Origin: SpSt-1165 sp964391725
GTDB taxonomy: Bacteria; Chloroflexota; Anaerolineae; Anaerolineales; Anaerolineaceae
NCBI GenBank assembly: GCA_964391725.1
Contig: CAYMNB010000006.1
Span: forward strand, 1-64,000
Reading direction: 5' to 3'
DNA length: 64,000 nucleotides
How positions within the stretch are numbered: position 1 is the first letter of the stretch; each line of letters begins with the position of its first letter. Shown here piece after piece: positions 17,732 to 26,610 of the stretch. The notes under the pieces were generated by a model. It was given only the letters and a program-made list of their open reading frames with translations, had not been told where the DNA came from and did no database searches. Made by a program: the position numbers and the translations under genes.

Positions 17732-18844
17732 TTACAGGCTTTGAGACGCTGTCGTTTCAGTTAATTTCTTGCCACGCTTTCTCAGCATGCCCAAAAAAGC
17801 AGGCATTGCCCTGGCATATATGTAGTGCCAAAAGGGCTTGACCACATAATCATGCGCCCCCAGGGTGCAAACGGTTTGACCGCCCAATCCGATCTTGAAT
17901 CGATACACACCCCACATTGGGTCTGATTCATCAATATTGTTCGGTGCTCCCCAGAGATCATAATTTCTACATCCAATGCTTTTGGCTTTTTGGATAGCAG
18001 CCCATTGCAGCAAATAAGTAGGCATCAGATTCCTGTGTTCGTTGGTTGACATACCATATATGTAGTAGGCAGTTTTGTTAAAATGGAAAAGCATCAATCC
18101 CGCCAAAGGCAGTCCCTTATACTCAGCAATCAAGGGTGTTAACATGCTTTGTTCAAAAAAGGCATGCCATACATCAAGGTAATATTTTTCATGGCGGATG
18201 ATAAAACCATCTCGCAAACTGGTTTGTGCATACATGCGGTATAGCATTGGAAAATCTTCTTGATTTCCCTCTCGTACACTGACTCCTTTTCGTCCAGCCA
18301 GACGGATATTGTAGCGGGTTTTTTGTTTCATGTCTGCCAGCAATGTTTCTTCATCTTTGCTCAAGTCGATGGTTATGGTATTGCGGAATTGAATTTGGTC
18401 TGACGAAAATTGCCATTCATCACCCAATACATAATCAGCAACGCCTTTTGGGTGACTACTTTCTTCCACGGATATTTCCTGATTTGAGAAAGTATCGGTA
18501 ATGATATCCGGATCGATCTTTATGAAAATTGCATTTTCTTTTTTTGCGAGCTTCTTGATATCAGCAAGCACATGCTCCGCCAATTGTGCATTGTTCCAAT
18601 CGAGAACAGGTCCTTTTGGGGCATACATTATAGACAAGGGCAAACGAGACCCTTTAATCTTTACTTGTTTTTTTAGGACTGAAGCCATGGCAATTGTTTT
18701 ACCTGACTCATTTAACCATTCAACCGGGATAGCTTGCCAACCGTATTTTCCTTTGACCTTAGCCCATTCGGCGGTCTGCAACAGAGGTGGACCCGGCAGT
18801 GCCGCTAATCTGTCATTCCATCCCTCGTACGCGGTGATTTTCAT
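17732..18844 (-). CDS. FemAB/FemX-type aminoacyltransferase (second copy)
   Basis: A 370-residue member of the Fem family, which transfers amino acids from aminoacyl-tRNA to lipid II or peptidoglycan side chains; some relatives act on other acceptors. It has a GNAT-like fold, with KMKQKTRYNIRL-type motif (here MKQKTRYNIRLAGRKG) and LLQWAAIQKAKSIGCRNYDLWG near the C-terminus, followed by GVYRFKIGLGG. It lies one base after its paralogue at 18846-19832 and is the last gene of the glycan operon. Whether it acts on the peptide bridge or on a surface polymer is not shown. Confidence 0.88.
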   Translation of the reverse strand: MKITAYEGWNDRLAALPGPPLLQTAEWAKVKGKYGWQAIPVEWLNESGKTIAMASVLKKQVKIKGSRLPLSIMYAPKGPVLDWNNAQLAEHVLADIKKLAKKENAIFIKIDPDIITDTFSNQEISVEESSHPKGVADYVLGDEWQFSSDQIQFRNTITIDLSKDEETLLADMKQKTRYNIRLAGRKGVSVREGNQEDFPMLYRMYAQTSLRDGFIIRHEKYYLDVWHAFFEQSMLTPLIAEYKGLPLAGLMLFHFNKTAYYIYGMSTNEHRNLMPTYLLQWAAIQKAKSIGCRNYDLWGAPNNIDESDPMWGVYRFKIGLGGQTVCTLGAHDYVVKPFWHYIYARAMPAFLGMLRKRGKKLTETTASQSL

Positions 18845-18845
18845 G

Positions 18846-19832
18846 TCAATCGCTCATTTTCCTTTGGTAAAGTTTGTACAGTGCTGGCATATACACCCTA
18901 TCATAGGCTTCCATCGATCGCTTGATAATGCCGCCAAACCCTCGCTTGAACCGGTAAACTCCCCACAAACCATCATCACGGTCAGCAAAAGAGGCTTCTA
19001 ATTCTTCTAATGGCGCATCAGGAATGCCCCAAAGGTCATACTCTTTACATCCGATGCTGGCAGCCCATTGCATGGCTCTGAACTGGACAAGGTAGGTCGG
19101 CATGCGGTTACGCTCTTGATTCGAAGATGCGCCATAGAAATACATGGCTTTTTGTGCCTTATAAAAGACCATGATAGCAGCGAGAGGCAGGTCATTGAAT
19201 GATGCCAAAAATAGGCGGCATGCTTGCGGATAGAATTCCTCGAAGGCTTTACGGTAGTAAGCAAAGGTATGCACACCAAATTCGTTGCGCTCACCTGTTA
19301 CTTCCATCAACTGTTGGAAAGTATGGATGTCTTCGGTTTCTTGGACAAGGACCTCTTTTTTTTGTGCCAGGCGTATGTTGTAGCGTGTTTTTTGTTTCAT
19401 GCGAGAGAGCCATTCTTCATCGTCACCCTCCAGCGAAACCATAAGCGTTTGTCGGGGTTGGATTGGCTTTGCAGGGGAACCAAGTGTGCTTAGTTGCGCT
19501 CTGGCTGACTCACAGCTCTTCTCATCTTCCCAAATGTCTGGTTCAATCTTCAAGAAAATGGCACTATGTTTTTTACAGACAGCATCAATTTCCATAACAT
19601 GTTCAGCAATGCGATTGAGATTTCCAACAGGCCCTCTGGCAATGTAGGCAATCCTAAAGCCAAGCGGTAATTTTCTGAAGAGAATCTGAGATCCGATATC
19701 ACCGGTGATAACTCGCTGGCTGAACCAGCCAAATTCGCCTTTCAATACCGCCCAATGTGGTGATTGCAGCAAATGGGCATCATTGTGCGCGTCATAAAAT
19801 TCAGACCAAATGGTTTGATTGACTACGGTCAT
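18846..19832 (-). CDS. FemAB/FemX-type aminoacyltransferase (first copy)
   Basis: A 328-residue paralogue of the neighbouring Fem protein. It shares the core MKQKTRYNIRLAQKKEV, the YGASSNQERNRMPTYLVQF region and the terminal GVYRFKRGFGG motif. Two adjacent, diverged Fem proteins often add successive residues to a wall crossbridge (as FemA/FemB do in staphylococci). Here they are the tail of a polysaccharide operon, so coupling of bridge formation to glycan attachment is possible. The preceding epimerase gene ends 8 bases upstream. Confidence 0.88.
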   Translation of the reverse strand: MTVVNQTIWSEFYDAHNDAHLLQSPHWAVLKGEFGWFSQRVITGDIGSQILFRKLPLGFRIAYIARGPVGNLNRIAEHVMEIDAVCKKHSAIFLKIEPDIWEDEKSCESARAQLSTLGSPAKPIQPRQTLMVSLEGDDEEWLSRMKQKTRYNIRLAQKKEVLVQETEDIHTFQQLMEVTGERNEFGVHTFAYYRKAFEEFYPQACRLFLASFNDLPLAAIMVFYKAQKAMYFYGASSNQERNRMPTYLVQFRAMQWAASIGCKEYDLWGIPDAPLEELEASFADRDDGLWGVYRFKRGFGGIIKRSMEAYDRVYMPALYKLYQRKMSD

Positions 19833-19840
19833 ATCGTTTA

Positions 19841-21712
19841 CTACTTTTCGCGATTAATTTCGGCATCAGGGATCAATGTCTCAAGCAGGCTAACGATTTC
19901 TTCCGCCTTGCCATCATCCGCCAGTTTTGAAAGATGGGGCAAATGTTGAGAAATATGGACGTTTTCCAGTTCATCTTCTTTGTCCAATATGAAAAGATCA
20001 GGATGCGGAGTAGGTTTAAAACTTTGGGCTTCATCCCAAAGTTCCTCACTCAGCTTGTCACCCTGCCGTATTCCTGTGAACACAATTTCAATATCTCTGC
20101 CAGGATCTAAACCTGACAAACGGATTAAGTCCTCCGCCAGGTCAAGAATTCGGACTTGCTCGCCCATGTTGAGAATGAAGATGTCACCACTTCTGCCGAA
20201 CGTGGCCGACTGTAACACCAGATAAACAGCCTCAGGGATGGTCATGAAGTATCGCTTCATTTCAGGGTGCGTGATTGTCACGGGTCCGCCATGCAAGATT
20301 TGTTGTTTAAAAATGGGTACCACGCTGCCACGACTGCCCAAAACATTGCCGAAACGGACAATGGAGTAATTTCCATTGGTACGGTTTGCCCCCTCTAACA
20401 CCACCATTTCCGCCAGTCTTTTTGATGCCCCCATAACATTGATGGGATGTGTAGCTTTGTCGGTAGAAATCATCACAAGGCGTTGTACTCCGTGTTTCTC
20501 GCAGGCGTTAACAATGTTACTTGTCCCCAACACGTTGTTTGTGATAGCCTCTTCCACATTTTCTTCCATAAGAGGGACATGCTTATGGGCTGCAGCATGA
20601 AAAACAATCTCGGGGGTGAACCGTTCAAAAACCGATTGAATGCGATTTATATCGCGAATATCAGCAATAATCGGGACAGAGTTTAAGTCAGGATGCGACT
20701 CGGTTAGCTCCTGGTAAATTTCAAAAATAGAATTTTCACCATGTCCTAATAAGTACAACGCTGAGGGAGAGCGCCTGGCAATTTGTCGGCATAATTCCCG
20801 ACCAATTGATCCGCCCGCTCCTGTAACCATGACTGTTTTTCCAAACAAACTTTCTCGAATCTTTTCGTCATTCAGCCGGGTAGGCTTTCTGCGTAGCAGG
20901 TCTGTAATCTCAACCTCTCGCAACCGGCTCACACCAATTTTCCCTTCGATTAATTCATAAATACCAGGAATCGTTCTAAACGGTATATCAAATTTGTGAC
21001 AGGCACTGGCTACCAGGCGTGCAACCCGGCCAGGTGCAGATGGGATGGCAATAATTACTTCGTCGACATCGAGGTGCGCTAACACTTTATCGATTTCGGT
21101 CACCGTGCCAATCACTTTTATATTATTGATGACAAGATTTTGTTTGGTCGGATCATCGTCAAGAAACCCAATGGGTATGGCATTAAGCTGGGGAGTTTTC
21201 AACAATTCACGCACAACAATTGCACCCGCATCACCAGCGCCAACCACCAACACTTTTTTGGGAGCATTTTCATAAAGGGAGTAGCTGCGATCCCCTGATT
21301 GGGTTTCAGAAAAGAATCTAAACACAAATCTGCTTCCGCCTGTCAAAACCAGGCCCAATATCCAATCAATGACCAGTACACTGCGCGGAAAAGCCGTAAA
21401 GAACTCAAGAGAAAATAACAATAGCATGATTGCGCCAATCATTGCAGAAGAAGTTGTGACAGAGAGGATTACCAGCCAGAGTTCTTTCACGCCAGCGTAT
21501 CGCCACATACGCCGATAGATTCCATAGCTGTAATGCACCAGCGGTTTTATCAATAAGGACATAATCCCCATGATTAAAGCGCTATCGAGATAAACCATGA
21601 ATGTAGAGAAATTTTCGAGGCGCATCATGTAACTGATAAAGATACCGAAAACTATAAAAAACAAGTCGGCAATTAGAAAATGGATATTTCGAACGTTATA
21701 TTTACTCTTCAT
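19841..21712 (-). CDS. Membrane UDP-sugar 4,6-dehydratase (CapD/WbpM/PglF type)
   Basis: A 623-residue membrane enzyme. Four N-terminal membrane segments (residues 10-120) precede a first Rossmann domain (VLVVGAGDAGAIVVREL, about 152) and a C-terminal SDR domain (VTGAGGSIGRELCRQI, about 295). The SDR active site has the dehydratase hallmark STDKATHPINVMGASKR, with Met where classic SDRs have Tyr. The family makes UDP-4-keto-6-deoxy sugars, usually from UDP-GlcNAc, for surface glycans. It sits between the polyprenyl-phosphate sugar transferase and the FemAB pair with gaps of 3 and 8 bases. Confidence 0.92.
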   Translation of the reverse strand: MKSKYNVRNIHFLIADLFFIVFGIFISYMMRLENFSTFMVYLDSALIMGIMSLLIKPLVHYSYGIYRRMWRYAGVKELWLVILSVTTSSAMIGAIMLLLFSLEFFTAFPRSVLVIDWILGLVLTGGSRFVFRFFSETQSGDRSYSLYENAPKKVLVVGAGDAGAIVVRELLKTPQLNAIPIGFLDDDPTKQNLVINNIKVIGTVTEIDKVLAHLDVDEVIIAIPSAPGRVARLVASACHKFDIPFRTIPGIYELIEGKIGVSRLREVEITDLLRRKPTRLNDEKIRESLFGKTVMVTGAGGSIGRELCRQIARRSPSALYLLGHGENSIFEIYQELTESHPDLNSVPIIADIRDINRIQSVFERFTPEIVFHAAAHKHVPLMEENVEEAITNNVLGTSNIVNACEKHGVQRLVMISTDKATHPINVMGASKRLAEMVVLEGANRTNGNYSIVRFGNVLGSRGSVVPIFKQQILHGGPVTITHPEMKRYFMTIPEAVYLVLQSATFGRSGDIFILNMGEQVRILDLAEDLIRLSGLDPGRDIEIVFTGIRQGDKLSEELWDEAQSFKPTPHPDLFILDKEDELENVHISQHLPHLSKLADDGKAEEIVSLLETLIPDAEINREK

Positions 21713-21715
21713 TGT

Positions 21716-23140
21716 TTATCTTCCACGCAAACCAAGCACCTGGCTGATTGATCGGACAATTATTTGCATGTCCAACAACAAAGAGCGGTGTTTTATATAG
21801 AACAGGTCGTATTCCAATTTTTCGACAGTCTCTTCCACGGTGGCAGCATACGATTGATGTACTTGCGCCCATCCTGTCAGCCCGGGCTTTGCCAACAAAC
21901 GAGCGCGGTAAAAAGGAATCTCCTTTTGAAAATTGCTTACAAGTGATGTGATTTCTGCCCTTGGCCCGATCAAGCTCATTTTGCCTTGCAAAATCGCGAG
22001 GAATTGCGGTATTTCGTCGAGGTGGCTTTTCCTGAGCACCTTTCCTACCAGGGTGATTCGCTGATCATGCATCAGTGTTGGTTGAATCTGGGCAGATTTT
22101 TCTTTTGATTGATACATTGACCGAAATTTGACCAATGTGTAGGGTTGCCCGTTTTTCCCTAACCGTTCTTGTTTAATGAAGACTGGAAAGCCGGACTCAA
22201 CAACAATTGCCAGGGAAACAATAGGAAGAAGAAGTAGAAAACCAATAGTCCCGGCAACTCCAGCAAAAAAATCTATGACCCGTTTAGAGAGAATATAGGA
22301 ACTGGTCGAATGCACATCTGAATAGAACGTCCGTATTAACCATTCAGTATCGTGTAAATGAATCGGAATCCGTCCAGTAAGCTCCTCATATACTTGTGAT
22401 GCAGTGGTCACTTCAATGCCGTTTTCTTCAAATTGCGTTAATTTTTCCAATAAATCGGGAGGTAAGTTTTTGTTGATCGCACAGATAATGTCGGTGACTC
22501 CAAATCGCCCTACGATATCTTCGAGAGAGTGTCTGTTGCCCACCACAGGGATACCTTCAATAAGCTCATTTGGCTTTTTATCATCAATAAACCCAATAAT
22601 GTGAAAAACCTCAGCGCGGGTACGACGGATGATTTCCAGGATCGATCTGCCGGTTTTTCCCGCTCCCAGGATTAGAATCCGTCGCAAAAAAGGTCTTGCA
22701 GTAAAAACACTAATGTAAAGCAAACGCCAGGTGAAAGTGAACAAGGCTACCATCGGAATAAAAATACCGATTGCCAATCGGGGCAGGGGGGTGTTTTCAT
22801 CAAAAAGGAAATAGACAAACAGATAAAGAACCAGGGCGATGAAAGCAGCCATCAGGATTGCCCGCAGGGTGTCCCTCTTTTGGCTGGCTTTGCGCAGATC
22901 ATATAACTCCAACAAAAGAAAGAGCCAGATTAGCGGGAGGAAGAAGTACCACACAGGTGCACGCGTGCGAATGAATTCGGCAGAGAACGAAAGCCACTCA
23001 TCTTGTAGTGCCCAAATGTACAAAGCTATAAAAAGCGCAAAACCTGCGCACAACAGGTCACCTGCCAAAAGTATTTGAATTCTTTGGCGGGATCGAACGC
23101 GGATGAAGGATGTCTTTTGTGGGAGGTGATCAGTCTGCAT
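21716..23140 (-). CDS. Polyprenyl glycosylphosphotransferase (initiating sugar transferase)
   Basis: A 474-residue membrane enzyme that starts a lipid-linked glycan by moving sugar-1-phosphate from a UDP-sugar to undecaprenyl phosphate. Four N-terminal membrane helices are followed by a CoA-binding-like Rossmann domain (ILILGAGKTGRSILEII), another helix, and the catalytic bacterial sugar-transferase domain. That domain has FIKQERLGKNGQPYTLVKFRSM, RKSHLDEIPQFLAIL, and the PGLTGWAQ signature near the end. The ATG at 23140 overlaps the upstream glycosyltransferase stop by 11 bases; an in-frame TTG at 23155 is less likely. Confidence 0.93.
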   Translation of the reverse strand: MQTDHLPQKTSFIRVRSRQRIQILLAGDLLCAGFALFIALYIWALQDEWLSFSAEFIRTRAPVWYFFLPLIWLFLLLELYDLRKASQKRDTLRAILMAAFIALVLYLFVYFLFDENTPLPRLAIGIFIPMVALFTFTWRLLYISVFTARPFLRRILILGAGKTGRSILEIIRRTRAEVFHIIGFIDDKKPNELIEGIPVVGNRHSLEDIVGRFGVTDIICAINKNLPPDLLEKLTQFEENGIEVTTASQVYEELTGRIPIHLHDTEWLIRTFYSDVHSTSSYILSKRVIDFFAGVAGTIGFLLLLPIVSLAIVVESGFPVFIKQERLGKNGQPYTLVKFRSMYQSKEKSAQIQPTLMHDQRITLVGKVLRKSHLDEIPQFLAILQGKMSLIGPRAEITSLVSNFQKEIPFYRARLLAKPGLTGWAQVHQSYAATVEETVEKLEYDLFYIKHRSLLLDMQIIVRSISQVLGLRGR

Positions 23141-24143
23141 GTTTTTTCTTAACAACTAATTGCCCTAAGGATACCAGAAAACCAGAAGCCCATGAGAAGT
23201 GCATAGTTATGACGGCAGCGGCAGACAGAATCTTTTCGTTGAAAACCAATTCTTTTGACCGCTTATCAGTCACAACGGAGAATGCGACCAGGGCTAAATA
23301 CAACAATAACAATGCAGCAACCAGCAACAAGAGAGTGGGCAGGAAAATACTGATGCCCAAAAGTCCAACGAGACCCAGAACAAACAAGGGCGGTAAAGCC
23401 TGTCTCCAACGGATCGATTCTGGATATTTAGACAGCATTTTTACTTTCCAGAAACCATAACGCCAGTACTGCTTGGCGAGGCCCTTGAGCGTTGTACGCG
23501 CAAAATAAATGCATTGAATTTTTGGGTCTAAATAAACATGCCCACCAGTTTTTCTTATGCGAACGTTTAGATCATAATCTTCGTTAGACAGCAGATTCTC
23601 GTCATATAGGCCAATTTTGTCAAACAAAGAACGATGAAAACTGCCGAAGGGAACAGTATCAATAAAACCCTCGTGCGATCCCGCCTGACGGTAGGCGGCA
23701 TTGCCTGTTCCAATCGCATTCGATGCGGCGGAAGCAATTGCTTTTGCTGTCGGGGTGGTATCGCCGGGTTCAATGATCCATATGCCGCCAATGTTGTCGG
23801 CGGTTTCTTTTTTCAAATGATCAATGCATCTCTCGATATAGGTTCTTTCTGGGGTACAGTGGGCATCCAATCGAACAATGTATTGTCCCTTAGCAGCTTT
23901 AATGGCCGTATTCAATGCTGCGGGTATATGCCTTTTTGGATTGTCAACCACGCGGACATACAATTCTCTGTGGGCTTTTGAAAATTCTTCAATAGCATCA
24001 CGGGTTCTGTCAGAGGAGAGCCCATCGGCAATGACAACCTCACAGGTGTTAATATCAATGGATTGTTCCAGGATAGCCGACAAAACCTGCGCGATTGTCT
24101 TCTCTTCGTTGTAGCATGGGATGATGATTGAAATATCGGGCAC
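23130..24143 (-). CDS. Family 2 glycosyltransferase (ExoA-like)
   Basis: A 337-residue GT2 enzyme. The GT-A domain begins ISIIIPCYNEEKTIAQVL (residues 4-21), has the acidic metal motif in RLDAHCTP (near residue 95) and NEDYDLNVRIRKTGG (about 190). Two or three C-terminal membrane segments (about 243-320) anchor it. It resembles succinoglycan-type ExoA transferases. It is the second gene of the operon, 3 bases after ridA, and overlaps the sugar transferase start. The donor sugar cannot be read from sequence. Confidence 0.9.
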   Translation of the reverse strand: MPDISIIIPCYNEEKTIAQVLSAILEQSIDINTCEVVIADGLSSDRTRDAIEEFSKAHRELYVRVVDNPKRHIPAALNTAIKAAKGQYIVRLDAHCTPERTYIERCIDHLKKETADNIGGIWIIEPGDTTPTAKAIASAASNAIGTGNAAYRQAGSHEGFIDTVPFGSFHRSLFDKIGLYDENLLSNEDYDLNVRIRKTGGHVYLDPKIQCIYFARTTLKGLAKQYWRYGFWKVKMLSKYPESIRWRQALPPLFVLGLVGLLGISIFLPTLLLLVAALLLLYLALVAFSVVTDKRSKELVFNEKILSAAAVITMHFSWASGFLVSLGQLVVKKKHAD

Positions 24144-24146
24144 AGA

Positions 24147-24533
24147 TTACCCCAACGACTTAACAGCGATGGCTTCAATTTCTACTTTTGCGCCACGCGG
24201 AAGGGCAGCGACCTGAAATGCGCTCCGTGCGGGGTAGGGGGCTTTAAAAAATTCTGCATAGATTTCATTCATCTTCTGGAACTCATTTATATCTGCCAGA
24301 TAGACCGTTGTTTTTACGATGTCATCAAAAGTAAACCCTCCTGCAGTAAGAATGACGGAAAGGTTGGTAAGAGCTTGTCTGGTCTGCTCTTGTGTAGTCT
24401 CACCGGCAAAATTGTTGGTTACGGGGTCAATACCCAGTTGGCCGGCAGTAAACAGCATATTGCCCATTCGAATTGCGGCTGAATAGGGACCAACCGCTTT
24501 CGGGAGTTCTGGCGATTCAATCGGTTGTTTCAT
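24147..24533 (-). CDS. ridA: RidA family enamine/imine deaminase
   Basis: A 128-residue RidA (YjgF/YER057c/UK114) protein, which hydrolyses reactive enamine/imine intermediates released by PLP enzymes. Signatures are PKAVGPYSAAIRMGN and the C-terminal PYPARSAFQVAALPRGAKVEIEAIA, whose Arg (in PARSAF) binds the carboxylate. The start is taken at ATG 24533, preceded by GAGGTGAG, rather than the in-frame ATG at 24554. It is the first gene of the glycan operon and is followed after 3 bases by the GT2 gene, an unexpected neighbour. Confidence 0.92.
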   Translation of the reverse strand: MKQPIESPELPKAVGPYSAAIRMGNMLFTAGQLGIDPVTNNFAGETTQEQTRQALTNLSVILTAGGFTFDDIVKTTVYLADINEFQKMNEIYAEFFKAPYPARSAFQVAALPRGAKVEIEAIAVKSLG

Positions 24534-24574
24534 TCTCACCTCGATCATATTCATATTGGAGAGTAATCACGCTG

Positions 24575-24583
24575 ATTATAACA
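24575..24583 (-). promoter_or_regulatory. Extended -10 promoter of the ridA-glycan operon
   Basis: On the minus strand TGTTATAAT gives a perfect -10 hexamer (24580-24575) with the TGn extension (24583-24581). It lies about 45 bases before the chosen ridA start and is the only clear promoter for the six-gene unit. Confidence 0.5.
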
Positions 24584-24629
24584 TTGAAACCCATCCCGCT
24601 CTTTTCCCGAAAGCGATACAATACTATCC

Positions 24630-25418
24630 ATGAGTGATTGGCTGTTGGATCTACAAATAGATGTTCGCACAACAATTATGGTGCTTGTGATAGGGATGAT
24701 TATTGTTGGAGGGTTGTTAATCATCCACGGCATCAAATTGATTCGGTATGGGACAACGATCGAATATTATCAAAAGCGGAAAAAATATATTCTTCGTGGC
24801 TTGCGCATTTTTGCCACCGCCATTATCGTCGCCATCACAGCCGTTCTCTGCAGTAGATTTGGTGAACCGCTGGTTTATCAGGTGTATGTTCCCTCACCAA
24901 CCAGCTCAATTACCCCCTCGATCACTCCTTCGCCAACCATCACGTTAACTCCCACCATCACATTGACCCCAACCGTCACACAAACCCCCTCCATCACACC
25001 CATACCAGAAGTACCCGATGATATTGTGAATGAATTTGAAGGCAGTACCGAAGTACCTGAAGAGGTTGTGTTCAGTCCTCTCGCAATCTCGAATGAAATC
25101 GATGATTTTTTTCAGGCAGTTTCACCTTCAGACCAATTCGCAGGTGATGATGAAGTACTCTATGGCAGTTTTACCTACAACAATATGGTTCCCGGATTGC
25201 AGTGGACGATTTTGTGGCTTGATCCTGATGGCCTCATTATCTGCTATGAATCATTTGTTTGGGGCAATTTTACCGGTGGATATGGCTACACTGAGTGTAG
25301 CAGCCCGGGTCCACGATGGAAACAGGGGGAGTACCAGGTGCAGATGTTCTTAGGGACAGAGTGGTGGTTGACAGGGCGCTTTAGTGTTGGTGAAATTGCT
25401 CTTGAAGACGAATCATGA
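24630..25418 (+). CDS. Membrane protein with Pro/Thr linker and beta-type ectodomain
   Basis: A 262-residue protein I do not recognise. Two hydrophobic segments (about 15-37 and 56-75) are separated by a basic stretch (YYQKRKKYILRGLR). A low-complexity Pro/Thr/Ile linker (about 86-126) follows, then a presumed extracytoplasmic domain rich in aromatic residues, with GYGYTECSSPGPRWKQGEYQ and FLGTEWWLTGRFSVGE near the end. The layout (anchor, Pro/Thr linker, beta domain) is like the other envelope proteins in this window. It sits alone between the divergent ridA operon and the convergent psuG, and has only a weak promoter (TACAAT near 24617). Confidence 0.7.
   Translation: MSDWLLDLQIDVRTTIMVLVIGMIIVGGLLIIHGIKLIRYGTTIEYYQKRKKYILRGLRIFATAIIVAITAVLCSRFGEPLVYQVYVPSPTSSITPSITPSPTITLTPTITLTPTVTQTPSITPIPEVPDDIVNEFEGSTEVPEEVVFSPLAISNEIDDFFQAVSPSDQFAGDDEVLYGSFTYNNMVPGLQWTILWLDPDGLIICYESFVWGNFTGGYGYTECSSPGPRWKQGEYQVQMFLGTEWWLTGRFSVGEIALEDES
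24885..25010 (+). repeat. Low-complexity Pro/Thr coding repeat
   Basis: Imperfect short repeats of the type ACC-ATC-ACN-CCN encode runs like ITPSITPSPTITLTPT. They form the extended linker of the membrane protein at 24630-25418. A compositionally similar linker is in the kinase at 15667-17724. This is protein low complexity, not a CRISPR or VNTR locus with conserved units. Confidence 0.6.
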
Positions 25419-25431
25419 CCTTTTACCGCTC

Positions 25432-26352
25432 TTAGTAAGTTCTTTGTTTGTCTTTGCTTAGAGCAATTGCCACCAGAGAAGCTAATGTTGTGTTGTTTTT
25501 CAGTAAATCAAGATTCGCCCTCATACTGAGTCCGTCTGTCAGTTGATTTACACGTGACAGCAGATAAGGGGTGGTGGCTGCACCATGAATGCCATCCGCC
25601 GCTGCCTCATTAATCGCCTGATCTATGGCATTTTCAATAGCTTCACCCTGCAACGCGGTTGAAGAGGGGGGAGGCACAACCAAAAGAATGGAGGATTGCA
25701 GGCCCAAAGACCAATGATGTCTGGCAATATCAGCAACCTCATCCGCAGAATCTACCGACATGTCGACGGGCAAACCGCTTGAAGGTGAAAAGAAAGCTGG
25801 AAAAGTGTCGGTTTGATAGCCAATGACAGGTACACCAGCTGTCTCCAGGTACTCACGTGTATTGGGCAGATCAAGTATTGACTTTGCGCCGGCACACACC
25901 ACAACCATAGGGGTAGTCGCCAGTTGCGGCAAATCAGCACTGATGTCGAAATTTGTTCCGCGATGAACTCCGCCAATGCCTCCGGTAGCGAAAACCTGGA
26001 TATTGGCCAGTTTTGCGAGGATCATGGTTGCGCAAACCGTGGTGCCCCCATTTAATTGCCGGCTTAACGCAATGCCAAAATCTCTTTTGGATATTTTTCG
26101 GACATCTGTAGCCGGGTTCCCGAGGAGTTCAATTTCTTGTTGGGTTAGTCCAATTTTGGGTGTTCCCTGAATTATCCCGATGGTTGCCGGGGTTACGCCT
26201 GTTGCACGCGCAGTTGCTTCGAGGTCAAGTGATAATTGAATATTGTGGGGATAGGGCAATCCGTGTGTTAGGACTGCTGTCTCTAAAGCCATCACTGGCT
26301 GTCCAATGGCCATTGCCTGTTGCACTGGTTTTGAGATTTGAATTCCCTGCAT
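25432..26352 (-). CDS. psuG: Pseudouridine-5'-phosphate glycosidase
   Basis: A 306-residue PsuG that splits pseudouridine 5'-phosphate into uracil and ribose 5-phosphate. Diagnostic stretches are ALETAVLTHGLPYPHN, the TTVCATMILAKLANIQVFATGGIGGVHRG metal and phosphate region, and SGLPVDMSVDSADEVA. The start is taken at ATG 26352 because AAGGAG lies just upstream; a longer frame to 26376 has no RBS. The usual partner kinase PsuK is not adjacent. A PfkB-family kinase at 32074 is a different subtype by context. Length is normal. Confidence 0.93.
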   Translation of the reverse strand: MQGIQISKPVQQAMAIGQPVMALETAVLTHGLPYPHNIQLSLDLEATARATGVTPATIGIIQGTPKIGLTQQEIELLGNPATDVRKISKRDFGIALSRQLNGGTTVCATMILAKLANIQVFATGGIGGVHRGTNFDISADLPQLATTPMVVVCAGAKSILDLPNTREYLETAGVPVIGYQTDTFPAFFSPSSGLPVDMSVDSADEVADIARHHWSLGLQSSILLVVPPPSSTALQGEAIENAIDQAINEAAADGIHGAATTPYLLSRVNQLTDGLSMRANLDLLKNNTTLASLVAIALSKDKQRTY

Positions 26353-26375
26353 GTCGTGCTCCTTTTTTTCACACA

Positions 26376-26381
26376 ATTATA
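26376..26381 (-). promoter_or_regulatory. Candidate -10 element of psuG
   Basis: TATAAT on the minus strand, 24 bases before the psuG start, within the region shared with the divergent tRNA-Leu promoter. The TTGTCA on the same strand is too close to serve as its -35. Confidence 0.35.
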
Positions 26382-26386
26382 ACCGC

Positions 26387-26414
26387 TTGACAAGCGTCCA
26401 AGTTCTGTTAAACT
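26387..26414 (+). promoter_or_regulatory. Promoter of tRNA-Leu
   Basis: A consensus TTGACA (26387-26392) is followed after 16 bases by TAAACT (26409-26414). The mature tRNA begins 10 bases later, so transcription starts almost at its 5' end. Confidence 0.75.
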
Positions 26415-26424
26415 AAACTCTATT

Positions 26425-26508
26425 GGGCTGATGGCGGAACAGGCAGACGCATTAGACTTAAAATCTAACGATGGAAACATCGTGTGGGTTCGACTCCCAC
26501 TCAGCCCA
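26425..26508 (+). tRNA. tRNA-Leu (anticodon TAA)
   Basis: An 84-base class II tRNA. The acceptor stem GGGCTGA (26425-26431) pairs with TCAGCCC (26501-26507), with discriminator base A. The anticodon stem TTAGA/TCTAA encloses CTTAAAA, giving anticodon TAA for UUA codons. There is a long variable arm (ACGATGGAAACATCGT) as expected for tRNA-Leu, and the T arm GTGGG-TTCGACT-CCCAC. CCA is not encoded. A terminator follows at once. Confidence 0.97.
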
Positions 26509-26510
26509 TT

Positions 26511-26534
26511 AAAACCTTGTTTCAAGGTTTTTTT
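26511..26534 (+). terminator. Rho-independent terminator of tRNA-Leu
   Basis: AAAACCTTG (26511-26519) pairs with CAAGGTTTT (26523-26531) across a 3-base loop and runs into a T tract. It starts 2 bases after the tRNA. Confidence 0.85.
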
Positions 26535-26610
26535 AATGTTCAGGTGCGGGAGAGCGGTTAAGGTAGAATTAAAGTCGATGATACCAATAGGTTGAATACG
26601 GAGTGAAAAT

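Noticed and set aside
24885..25010. Short tandem units suggesting a CRISPR or satellite
   Set aside because: The units are imperfect, have no spacers and encode a Pro/Thr linker in frame.
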